The position numbers and the translations under genes were made by a program. A stretch of 51,513 bases of DNA from Tritrichomonas foetus. Lineage: Eukaryota > Parabasalia > Tritrichomonadida > Tritrichomonadidae. Of this stretch, positions 17,517-26,901 are shown piece by piece. The first letter of the stretch is position 1; each line of letters begins with the position of its first letter. Under the pieces are notes generated by a model that had not been told where the DNA came from, did no database searches, and was given only the letters and a program-made list of their open reading frames with translations. The stretch lies in NCBI GenBank assembly GCA_001839685.1, contig MLAK01000807.1:1-51513 (forward strand), in the 5' to 3' direction.

Positions 17517-19246
17517 TAGTTTCATCTGTTGACTCCAACTTCTTAAATGTTTTAACTACATGCCAAAAATTGGCAAAGGAAGAAAACATTTCATTTTATC
17601 TACTTTTCACTAGTATCTCCTCAGGATCACAAACCAAACAAGCTCTTCTCATTAGTGCTCGCTATGCACGAGAAAATACTAAACCTTCCACTAAAAGTAT
17701 AGAAGATCTCATTCCATTTAACAAGATTGGAAACATATTGGGTGGATTTGCTGACGCATCTCGTAAAGACAAAATAACCAAGGAAATATTAACAGTAACA
17801 ATGAAATTTGCTCAAAATGAACTTCAGGAAGATTTTGATGTGATTCTTAAATTCTTAAAAGAGCATCCAGTTGTAACATTAGCTAAAGTTATCAATTTAT
17901 CCTCATCCGATGTAGAACTTATCGAGAAAATAAGGGAATATACTCACTATATCGCCACTTGTATTGTTGAGTCAGATCTTTTTGATCCTAAATATCCTAA
18001 TTCTGCTATTAAGACTAAGACGCCCGAACCTCCAATCATTTCTGAAACTCCAGGAGAAGTCGTTCCAACACAAACCAATGATGGCAAACCAGTCGAAAAA
18101 CCAGAAGAACCACCTGGAGCTAATGAAGTAGAATCAAGCTCTAAAGATTTCGACTTTTCAAATCCAGATACAATTAAAGGTGATAAAGATTCAATTACTG
18201 TTGATAAAAATAAAGATGTCAATGTTATCACCGTTAAAGACAAAGAAGTTACTGTCAAAGGAACTTCAACTAAAAAACCTGAATCTGAAGTTTACATTCA
18301 ACCAACACAAGAAAACACAAAAATCACAATTGAAGGAAAAAGCGATAAAGATTTCGGTGAAGCCGAATTTGGTGTCAAGACATCAGATAAAGTCAAGACT
18401 ACAACAATTGTTGTGAATTCAAACAAGGTTCCATTGAACTTATTCACAGAAAACACCAAAGAAGCCCCATCATCTATCAATATTGAAGTTCCAAAAGACA
18501 CAACAGAAATTTCATTGAAGAAAGTAACCATATCTAATGGTCAATTACAAATAAACATACCAGTCAGTGTAACACTTGCCTCATTTGTTGAAGCAGTATT
18601 TTACAGTGTCACTAACTTCATGGTTTCATCATCTGGTGGCGCCGACAAAGCTTTACTTTTAGCTGATAACATTAAAACTCAAATTGATGTCGTTGATTTG
18701 AAAGGAGGATCTGAAACAACCTTAAACAATGCCCATGTTACCAAGAAACTTACAATCAACAGCAATGCATTTGTTAAATTTATTGGTCCTTCTTCAATCA
18801 ATGGAGATGTTTCCATCAGATTCGATGAAAAGGTTCTTCTTAATGGAAAGGAAATCATTAGCCTTGATGATGCAAGCGCATATGAAGGTGTTCCAAACTC
18901 AATCAAAGTAGAACGAATTGGCGTTCCTTTAGATGAATATGAAGAAGCACGTCTTGTTTGTGGTAAGTCATTCTCTGTTTGTAATGATTGGGCTGCTAAA
19001 ATCACAGAATTTCCTGCTAATTACTCTGCTGCAGTTTGCAAAGATGTTGATGGTCGACAATGCCTTGTTCTTGAACCACAAAGTGATGAGGGTTCCAAAG
19101 GTGGTTTAGCTCCAGGAGCTATTGCTGGTATTGTTATAGCAGTTATTGTTGTGATAGTCATTGTTATCGTTGTTGTTATCATTATGAGGAGGAAGAGAGG
19201 ATCATCATCAAGCAGCAAATCAGTTTCTTCATCTTCATCTTCCTAA
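17517..19246 (+). pseudogene. 3' part of the mariner-split surface protein gene
   Basis: An open frame continues from the transposon's right edge to TAA at 19244 and has no ATG until about 17799, so it is not an independent gene. It encodes a helical segment, then a Pro/Glu/Thr-rich linker (about 18010-18130), a beta-rich ectodomain, a membrane span (PGAIAGIVIAVIVVIVIV) and a short cytoplasmic tail MRRKRG followed by serines. This is a type I surface-protein ending common in trichomonads. Reading-frame arithmetic is odd. Removing the element plus one TA leaves the two halves out of frame by one base, whereas keeping both TA copies joins them in frame. An extra small indel near the site, or a longer TA run in the target, would explain this. 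Without its 5' end it should not be translated normally. Confidence 0.82.
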
Positions 19247-19438
19247 AAAAGATATTTTGTTCTCTTTTCCTTATTTTAATATTAATTTATGAATATTTTG
19301 TTTATTTAGTTTTTTTATAAATCACAACATAAAAATCCTTGCTGTACAGCAGTGATAATGTTCAGCTAAAAATTATTTGTGGAAACTTTAGGGAAAAGAA
19401 AAAAAAATCAGCTATAAATAAAAGGAAAAATTTTTATC

Positions 19439-20950
19439 TTAATGACGTCTTTGTTGTCTTTGAGCAACAGAAACCTGGTTTGGTGACATGTACAATATAT
19501 CTGATGTTTGATCAAATGGTTGGTTGTCGATAATTGCTTCTCCACTGATGAATGTAATGGAATATTGTGGTTTTCTGTTGTTTTCAATTGCCCTAAAGTT
19601 CCATGAAATGAGGGCATTACCCATTGATGCAACAATAGCCACTACTTTTCCATTCTTTGATTCGAATTTTGCACTTGTGAATGGAAGAAGGTCTCCTCCA
19701 TTAACCTGTGCGATTCTCTGTTGATCTCTTTGACTGATAGTTAATCTTGTTACTGGTGATTTGTCTTGTTTCATTGGTGCGTCGAATGCAAGTTTGCCTG
19801 TGCTTCTCGCAAGAACTGTGAATACACTTACATAGTATGGACATGTTGCCACAATCCATTGTTCGTCTGGTGAAACATCGAGACCAATAATTGGATCATC
19901 ACCAATATTTACTTGGAAGTTAACAGTTGCTCTTGTTTTACATGGCTCTTTATAGAGCCTGACAATTCCTTTGTCTGATCCCATTGCGAATCGACCAGTA
20001 CGTGTTGTCACACCGCATGTAAATTTGTTGTCTGTCTTATAATCAGAACGATTGACAATCGGCTTATCAACACGTGTATCAAAGAGCATGGTATTTCGAT
20101 TGTTAAAGCCAACAAATGTAGGTGCTGATGAATCGCCATAATTTGTATGCAAGATGTGATCAACCCTTTGCTGCTGATTTGAACTATCAATTGCGTCTAA
20201 ATGGTTAACAACCATTCCTCGGTCAAGGTTCAGATTAAACACCTCATAGGGGCGCTGGTTGTCCAAAACGAAAAGGCCATGATCATTATTATTTGTAAGC
20301 ATGTCGTTTGCTGAAAGTGCTTGATTGCTTTCATCAGATATTGTTGGAAGTGCCATTCGGAATTGACAGTCCCTATCATTCGTGAAAAGTCCCAAATCGC
20401 AGTGGTTGTTATATTTACGCATGACCATTGTGTTGTCGGTTCTTGGTCCGACTCTTAATAAGAAATTATGACCACCGTCAGTGTTCCTGTTTCCTCCAGC
20501 TTGTTCATCGTCATCGAAAATATCATCGTCGTCATTCAATTCTGTATTTTGGTTGTCGAGTGATAAAGATTCGATATAATTATCGATATCAGGAATATCT
20601 GATGCCGAGACTCGGTTTTTATTGGCGTGTTCGAATAAACTATTGACGAAAATGTTGATGTAGCGTCGGAGATCGTCGACTGAGTGGAAAATGAGCTTCA
20701 AATTATGAAGCTTGCTTTTGAAGCGAATATCGAAATATAAAGTTAAGTCGGCAAGGCTAAATTGAAGATTGAGTGCCGAAACGATATCGGCACTTAAAAT
20801 GACGGTGCTCCCTTCGATTATATCAAACGTAAAAGTGAAATTTCCTGTATTATGAAGTCTGACGCAGCAATCTTCACCGATTAGTCGCTCGCCATTGTTG
20901 TTGTATTGGTAGACAGAAACTGGTGCTTGGACAATGCAAGTTCCGCTCAT
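19439..20950 (-). CDS. VID27 family protein (WD40-like C-terminus)
   Basis: From ATG 20950 the protein has 503 residues. An upstream in-frame ATG at 20989 would add 13 residues. I prefer 20950 because an initiator-like TCATAT lies only 7-12 nt upstream and MSGTCIVQ begins the conserved part. The N-terminal half contains a PH-like region (about 5-120) and an acidic low-complexity linker (DDDDIFDDDE). The C-terminal half matches the VID27 beta-propeller pattern: LFVLDNQRPYEVFNLNLDRG, then RFAMGSDKGIVRLYKEP, then IGDDPIIGLDVSPDEQWIVA. VID27 in yeast is linked to vacuolar import and degradation of gluconeogenic enzymes, but its biochemical role is poorly known. The protein is expected to be cytoplasmic. 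Its end lies 193 bp from the end of the convergent surface-protein relic. Confidence 0.85.
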   Translation of the reverse strand: MSGTCIVQAPVSVYQYNNNGERLIGEDCCVRLHNTGNFTFTFDIIEGSTVILSADIVSALNLQFSLADLTLYFDIRFKSKLHNLKLIFHSVDDLRRYINIFVNSLFEHANKNRVSASDIPDIDNYIESLSLDNQNTELNDDDDIFDDDEQAGGNRNTDGGHNFLLRVGPRTDNTMVMRKYNNHCDLGLFTNDRDCQFRMALPTISDESNQALSANDMLTNNNDHGLFVLDNQRPYEVFNLNLDRGMVVNHLDAIDSSNQQQRVDHILHTNYGDSSAPTFVGFNNRNTMLFDTRVDKPIVNRSDYKTDNKFTCGVTTRTGRFAMGSDKGIVRLYKEPCKTRATVNFQVNIGDDPIIGLDVSPDEQWIVATCPYYVSVFTVLARSTGKLAFDAPMKQDKSPVTRLTISQRDQQRIAQVNGGDLLPFTSAKFESKNGKVVAIVASMGNALISWNFRAIENNRKPQYSITFISGEAIIDNQPFDQTSDILYMSPNQVSVAQRQQRRH

Positions 20951-20956
20951 TATTAA

Positions 20957-20962
20957 ATATGA
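20957..20962 (-). promoter_or_regulatory. initiator-like element (TCATAT)
   Basis: On the minus strand TCATAT precedes ATG 20950 by about 7 nt. If used, transcription would start downstream of the ATG at 20989, so it decides the start codon of the VID27 gene. Confidence 0.5.
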
Positions 20963-20989
20963 AAAAAAGTGAGGTGAACTGATTTCCAA

Positions 20990-21784
20990 CGATCACAAAT
21001 TTCTGGAAAAAATTGTTCATTTCACATCTGTGACTTTCCAAAAATTTTCCATCTATGTAAATTATTTCTTTGGTTTTTCTTCCTTATTCAATTTAACATT
21101 CGTGTGCTGTATCTGTTCTATATTTGTTTGAGCAAGAAAGAAGCAATAACTCAGGATATTTATGTAACTCAAAATCCTTTCGAAAACACTTATGGTCAAT
21201 AATGGTCAAACTATTTGTTTGACAAGTAAAATTTGGGCATTTGATAAATTCTGTGAATAAATGTTCTTTTGAATCAACAAATTGAGAAATCGTATTTTAT
21301 TCATTGAAAGAATAAATTAGGATATATCGTGCCGGACTGAGCCTTGTTTCTCTTTTTACCATGTCGAAATGATTCCTCTGAGCAGAGTTTCCCATTTAAT
21401 GATAAATTGAGACATCTTTGAAAAAATATTAGAAAAAGTTCACCAACCTAGAAATATTTCTTAAGAAATAAATATATTTTCAAAGACAATTAATATATCA
21501 ATCATTTTTCGTGAAACTTGGAGTTTCTGAGTTTTCCTTCGTTTTTCGTATCGTTATACTTTATTTAGCATCATAAATTGTGCATATATCATGTTTTTAT
21601 TATTTAAGCTTCATGGTCGAAAACAAAATCGAAACTGCTTGAGAAAAGAAAAGAAAGAATTGGTTTTTTTACTTCACATTTCCCAACTTTTTCTCTGTCA
21701 AGTCAGGAACACCATAATTGGGGAAAAAGTCTTTTTTATAGATTTTAAAGTGAATAAAATTATTTTTACTAAACATGATTAACT
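20990..21784. other. intergenic, AT-rich
   Basis: A 795-bp spacer between two minus-strand genes. A plus-strand open stretch without ATG at about 21100-21230 (LFEQERSNNSGYLCNSKSFR) is mildly protein-like, perhaps a relic. Nothing firm. Confidence 0.5.
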
Positions 21785-23968
21785 TCACATCATATCTAAA
21801 ATTTTCTCTCTTCCGCCATTCGAGAAGTTATCAAACACATCCAGAATTCTATAAAACCTTTTTGGAAATAAAATTTTGTAATCTTTTTCAGACTTACTCA
21901 CAAATGTTCCCATTCGAACATAAGTTTGGAAAGTTGCATTTTTATCATACATCAAGATATCAAGCAGTAAACTGGGCTTATACTGAAATTCTAGAACTTC
22001 CAATAATTGAAAAACGTATTCAGAAATGTTAGCTAACGACATAAGGCAAAATCCGGTGAAGAAATTACCCCTTGTTTCATTAAAATTCAAGAAATTTCTA
22101 AACATCATTGTGATGCTTGTATCCATTGCTGTACAAATTTCCAATATCTTTGAATCCTGAAGATGTTCACTTGGATTTACATATTTTGCTTTTACTTTTT
22201 TTTTATTATTCATTGATGAACGATTCATCAGTGTTAAAAATTGTCCAAATTCAAATAAATGAAAATACATGAATAAGAAATCAAATCTCTCTTCAAGATT
22301 TGTGGGGTCAAAGTTATCTTTGAGAACCTTATGTAGAGCGTTCACATATTCGCTTTTACGCTCCTCTGGTTTTATTTTGTTAACTAATTCCAACCTTTTC
22401 CTTATTTCTTCCTGATCCTTTTCCGACTTTTCCCTGATAAAACTTTGCGACATAAACTGATTGACTAGTATTTTATTGTAGTATTGCGTGTATTTATCAA
22501 TTCCCATTTTGTCCTTTAAAACAATGAAGTGTGCGTCTGAAAATCGTAAAATAACTGAATAAAGAACTTTTTTGGCTGCTTTCCTTTGGATATTTAAGTC
22601 TGTGAGGAACCCTACTCTTTGACGAACATCATTTTTCACATTTTCAAGTGATTCTTTTTCTGCTTTCATGGCCATTATTGCAAATTCTCGATCACCAACA
22701 GAAGATTGATCAACACCCTTTTCTTTTGCTTCTTGTTTCATTCTGGCCCATTCAATTAACAATTCATTTTCCGTTTTTGAAAATTTTCGAGAAATTAGAT
22801 GAATTGTAATTGATGGTGAACTATTTTCTCGAATAAGATCTAATGAATCAAAATAAAAATATAAAGCATTATTTCGATTATATTCAATCCTGGCACCATC
22901 ATCGTTGGCGTGAAGTGGGAGATCCATTGTTCGGAGATTCGCAGGGATTTGGTCAACAATAAAATGAAACAATTTGACTTCATAAAGTGATAAGCAAATC
23001 CAATCAGAATTTAAATAAAGTATATTTTTGATATAAATTGGATTAGAATAAGATGAATTTTTGATTGCTTGAAAAAAATCAATAAATAAATCTTCATATT
23101 TTTCATATCTTAATGTTAATATTACACCTTCAAATTTCGAATGTGGCTCAAATGCATATTCATCGGCTTTTTTAGATGTTTTTCGATAAGTCCACATTAA
23201 ATTATTTGCGGAGAACTCAGGTGTAAACCTCCATAAAGTTATTAATTGTATGATCATAATTTTCAAAAAATTGACCATTTTCTCTTTGGATGTTTCGATC
23301 AAATTCTGCAGAATTTTGATTTGGTATTGATTCAAATAAGATAAACAATTTTTAAAAGCTTCAATAAAAGAAAGGAATAATTCTTTTCGTTGGTCTTGGT
23401 TAATAATCCGATAAAGTACCTCAACTAGTTCTTGTCTGAATTCAAAATTGTGTAAAATAAATGAAGAAATTAAATCCTCGGCTTTCAAATAACTTCTTTT
23501 ACCATTATTAATAGAATTATTATTATCATCTGATAAATCTAACTTTAAATAGTTATTTAAAAAGTTATAAGCAAACTCAGAATATTCATCTGTCAAAAAT
23601 TGAACAAATAATGACGGGAAACAACATTGGACAAAAAATTCTTTGTGCATTTTGGCATTATTTTCATCTTCAAAAAATTCTTGTGTACAACGAGCATAAA
23701 TTTCAGAAGGACTGGATATATATTTTTTCACCCATTTTGTGACTTTTTCTTTTCCATTAAATTTCGCTGTGAACGGGAAAATTAATTCAGTTTCAAAGTT
23801 AATCGGGCCGAAATGATCTGTCATGTAATTAAGTAAATCGAGCGTTTTATACATTTGCAAAGTATTTCGAACTTTATTTATTGCAAAATCTGGAGCATCA
23901 TCAACAATTTGTGCCGAAAGGCCCATAATGCGCTTAATCATACTAGTATTGACGGTATTTTCTGACAT
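21785..23968 (-). CDS. unrecognised helical protein, 727 residues
   Basis: A long, clean reading frame with ordinary codon use, so certainly a gene, but I do not recognise the family. The protein looks almost entirely alpha-helical and soluble, with no signal peptide or membrane span. Visible features are an N-terminal helical block, an Asn-rich loop (SDDNNNSINNG, about 150-160) and a charged, probably coiled region around 410-545 (MKAEKESLENVKNDVRQRVG and EKDQEEIRKRLELVNKIK). A C-terminal helical block follows. The layout recalls large helical regulators of small GTPases or ubiquitin-system scaffolds, but no catalytic signature is present. It stands in tandem with the eIF2B epsilon gene upstream, 472 bp away. 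Confidence 0.85.
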   Translation of the reverse strand: MSENTVNTSMIKRIMGLSAQIVDDAPDFAINKVRNTLQMYKTLDLLNYMTDHFGPINFETELIFPFTAKFNGKEKVTKWVKKYISSPSEIYARCTQEFFEDENNAKMHKEFFVQCCFPSLFVQFLTDEYSEFAYNFLNNYLKLDLSDDNNNSINNGKRSYLKAEDLISSFILHNFEFRQELVEVLYRIINQDQRKELFLSFIEAFKNCLSYLNQYQIKILQNLIETSKEKMVNFLKIMIIQLITLWRFTPEFSANNLMWTYRKTSKKADEYAFEPHSKFEGVILTLRYEKYEDLFIDFFQAIKNSSYSNPIYIKNILYLNSDWICLSLYEVKLFHFIVDQIPANLRTMDLPLHANDDGARIEYNRNNALYFYFDSLDLIRENSSPSITIHLISRKFSKTENELLIEWARMKQEAKEKGVDQSSVGDREFAIMAMKAEKESLENVKNDVRQRVGFLTDLNIQRKAAKKVLYSVILRFSDAHFIVLKDKMGIDKYTQYYNKILVNQFMSQSFIREKSEKDQEEIRKRLELVNKIKPEERKSEYVNALHKVLKDNFDPTNLEERFDFLFMYFHLFEFGQFLTLMNRSSMNNKKKVKAKYVNPSEHLQDSKILEICTAMDTSITMMFRNFLNFNETRGNFFTGFCLMSLANISEYVFQLLEVLEFQYKPSLLLDILMYDKNATFQTYVRMGTFVSKSEKDYKILFPKRFYRILDVFDNFSNGGREKILDMM

Positions 23969-24440
23969 ATTTCGAAATCGAGATTTTATAAAATTTATTT
24001 AATTGACCATATAACGTTAGGGTTAAGGTTAAAAATAATTTTTCATATTCAAATAAATGGCAAATTATAATTGAATAATTTTGTTCGCTTGAGAAAATGG
24101 CAGTTTTTAACAATTAAGTTCATAAAAAAAATGATATTTTTGATATATTAGTAATTTATTGTATTAATAAGGAATTGATCTTTAAATTTATGATGATCCA
24201 AAACATATTACTATCAAAGAGAGTCTATATTTCATCTTGAATCTTTTCGTGAAATATTAAAATGTTTCTTAAGGAATCTTCAATTAAAGGATATTTCACT
24301 CATAATAGAATATTGGATATGCTTTATAATATTATAAGGTGAAAACATCGAATTATGTTTTAATTTAACATCTCGTGAGTAAATTAACAAAAGAAAAAAA
24401 CTATATAATAATTATGTATATTCAAATTTATTTTATTCAT
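23969..24440. other. intergenic, AT-rich
   Basis: A 472-bp AT-rich spacer with no coding signal. It includes GGGTTAAGGTTAAAA near 24010-24030, a short GGTTA-type direct repeat. Confidence 0.6.
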
Positions 24441-26561
24441 TCATACGATTTTGAGATAGAGGTCAAATAATCTATTCTGGGCCGCATTGCAGTCATCCTG
24501 CTCGTCTCCCCACTTATCTAGCGCATCATCGCTGATTATCTCGTTCGACATGAGGAGTTTCATTCCTTCTGTGAAAAGGTTCATTCTCTGGACATTTTTG
24601 GCGCAGTAGCTTTGCCACCAGAAGAGGAAGTCCTCTTGTGTATCCACGTCTGACAAGAAGCTGCTGAGAAGGTCATTGAAGAGTTCAAAACCTTGGGAAA
24701 GTTCATTCAATGACCAATGTTCTGTTATTGCAATCATGATGGCTACGCCACAATCAATATGTTCAGCGTTCTTGGAATTTTTCAAAGAAACATATTCACT
24801 TCTTATTTGATCAGAGTCGACTTCGGCTTGAATCAAAGATGCCAGGAGGTCTGCTGCAGCTTCTTGGAAGTCATCGTCAAGTTGAATGAACTCATCGTCA
24901 TCGGTGTTGGTTTCTTCTTCTTCTTCTTCCACGATGCGGTTATTTGGTTGATCAGATACAATTTCGCTGGGATCAATTGGAAAATGATCTTTGTCAAGTT
25001 TATTCCACATCCTTAAAAGAGGATATTCATGCTCAGGAATAGGAACAAATTCAAAGGCATTTCCTTCATCTGACAGTGGTAGTGGCTCCTTATCGTGAAC
25101 ATAGTTTTTAAGCCACTCAGGAGCGTTATCAGCACGGAACGATTCTTCATTATCACCATCTTCCGTCATTGTTCCAGTAAGACGCCTGCATGGAGGCAAA
25201 TCGATGTCAATCGTGATTGAGAAGCTACAAATGCAGCCGAAGTCGATTGAAACACCAGCACAAACACGGACATCACTTGCAATGAGACTATTTCGAATAT
25301 GTGCGCCTTCTTCAACTGTGACATGATCCCATAAAATGCTATCTGTAATTACTGCATTTTTGCCAATTACACAGCCACTTCCGATAACGGAATTTTTGAC
25401 GATACAGTTTTCATGTAATTCTGTGTTGCTGCCAATCACTACAGAGTGGCCAATTTTAGCAGTTAGATCAGGAAATACATTATCATAAAGATAAACTAAA
25501 TCACGTTCAAGACGATAAGCAGTGACATCATCTGACATTTTTTGCAAGTTAGGTGTTTGGTCCTCATTATCGGAAAACTCTTCGTCATCTGCATAGAAAA
25601 GCGAATAGGTCTCATTAGGTGCAAAAATGTTCATTTCTAAGGTTACTGGATACAACCACCTTCTGACAACTGCAAGTGAAGCGTTGAGATATGATGGAAG
25701 ATCATCAATTGTTGCTGCATATGAGTTTTGAATGACTGCACTATAAACAGATTGCCTCAAAATTTCAACATTTCGAAGTTGTGAAGGAATGCAATCATTA
25801 GCGACGTTATGCCAATCAAAGTTTTCTGTGAAGTTTGCAAGAATTTGAGTATTACAAATATAAATGTGGCTATCGTTGAGTCCAGTTTTTATACGAATTG
25901 CTTTCTGCGATTTGAAAAATGATGGATCAATTTTTAGTGGTGATGAATTATTAAATGACAGTTCTGGCGGGGCGTGTAAATGAAGAAGGGTGCCTGCGTC
26001 GTTGACAACTGCTGAATAGGATTCTTCCTCTGATGATTGGGTGAAGCAGATAGTCAAAATTGGCTTTAAATCTTTTGCGGATGCATTGTTGAATCTGTCT
26101 TCGTGCTCTTTGACAAGCGATTTAAGAGGAACATTTGTGATTAAAGTGCCGGGAACAACAACACAGTGTTTGAATACGTTATAATGTTGATTCCAATGAT
26201 CGATCCAACGAAGGGCGTCACCGAAACTGTAGATTGCGTCTTCCGTATCGAGGATTGTGATCGAGTCCATCAGCATTCTGGCGCGACATTGCTGAGTGAA
26301 TTTTTTGATAAAATTGGCATGGCTAGATTGGCAAACGATGTAAATCTTTTCAATTCCGTTGATGTTGAGCCAATTCAAAACGTACAATAAAACGGGCGAA
26401 TTACAAAGCGGGAAAAGGCAAGGGGGAAGTTCGGCGGTAATTGGTGTTAATGATGAGTCCATCGGATGGCAAAGAACAAACCCAACAGTAACATTTTGTT
26501 GGGAGTCTTGATATGATGGCTCTTCTTTGCGAGCGTGGCGGCCGCGATTCTTAGCTGGCAT
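24441..26561 (-). CDS. translation initiation factor eIF2B, epsilon subunit
   Basis: A 706-residue protein with the eIF2B epsilon layout. It opens with an N-terminal nucleotidyltransferase-like domain (about 25-290), with LPPCLFPLCNSPVLLYVLNW and the following GIEKIYIVCQ typical of the family. A left-handed beta-helix of hexapeptide repeats follows (about 368-450; IGHSVVIGSNTELHENCIVK). Next comes an acidic linker (EEEEETNTDDDEF), and last a C-terminal W2/HEAT domain (about 565-706) with aromatic/acidic boxes near LFWWQSYC and DKWGDEQDDC. The epsilon subunit is the catalytic part of the factor that exchanges GDP for GTP on eIF2, and the W2 domain contacts eIF2. It acts in the cytosol and is the usual target of translational control by eIF2alpha phosphorylation. 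Length is normal for the family. Confidence 0.92.
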   Translation of the reverse strand: MPAKNRGRHARKEEPSYQDSQQNVTVGFVLCHPMDSSLTPITAELPPCLFPLCNSPVLLYVLNWLNINGIEKIYIVCQSSHANFIKKFTQQCRARMLMDSITILDTEDAIYSFGDALRWIDHWNQHYNVFKHCVVVPGTLITNVPLKSLVKEHEDRFNNASAKDLKPILTICFTQSSEEESYSAVVNDAGTLLHLHAPPELSFNNSSPLKIDPSFFKSQKAIRIKTGLNDSHIYICNTQILANFTENFDWHNVANDCIPSQLRNVEILRQSVYSAVIQNSYAATIDDLPSYLNASLAVVRRWLYPVTLEMNIFAPNETYSLFYADDEEFSDNEDQTPNLQKMSDDVTAYRLERDLVYLYDNVFPDLTAKIGHSVVIGSNTELHENCIVKNSVIGSGCVIGKNAVITDSILWDHVTVEEGAHIRNSLIASDVRVCAGVSIDFGCICSFSITIDIDLPPCRRLTGTMTEDGDNEESFRADNAPEWLKNYVHDKEPLPLSDEGNAFEFVPIPEHEYPLLRMWNKLDKDHFPIDPSEIVSDQPNNRIVEEEEEETNTDDDEFIQLDDDFQEAAADLLASLIQAEVDSDQIRSEYVSLKNSKNAEHIDCGVAIMIAITEHWSLNELSQGFELFNDLLSSFLSDVDTQEDFLFWWQSYCAKNVQRMNLFTEGMKLLMSNEIISDDALDKWGDEQDDCNAAQNRLFDLYLKIV

Positions 26562-26901
26562 TTTGGTCGTGATTCTATATTCTGAAGTTTATAGTTTATC
26601 GTTCAAAGTTTTTCATGAATTATTAAAGAATTGTTTTCAATATGTATTCGGCCAACTATATTCAAATTAGTATGAATTTTTTTGAAATGTGAAAGTTTTT
26701 ATGCATTCACAAGTCTGTTGAAATATATGAAATAATTGATAAGAACCTTAGCACAGCAATAGCTCATTTCTAGCATCATTAAAAGATACCCATTTTTACC
26801 ATAATTTCTTTATTCGGTTTGTAAAAAAGAATTCAAAGAATAACAATATTTATAAATATAAAAATCTCATTTAAAACAATAATTATAAATAAAATACATT
26901 C
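26562..26901. other. intergenic, AT-rich
   Basis: A 340-bp spacer between tandem minus-strand genes. No coding signal; AATAAA-like strings occur near the chaperone's 3' end. Confidence 0.6.

Noticed and set aside
21100..21235. Plus-strand open stretch LFEQERSNNSGYLC...
   Set aside because: No ATG, under 45 codons, no supporting neighbouring frames; too weak to call a relic.
24717..25016. 99-codon plus-strand frame with a Phe run
   Set aside because: Antisense to the acidic linker (Glu codons read backward) of eIF2B epsilon.
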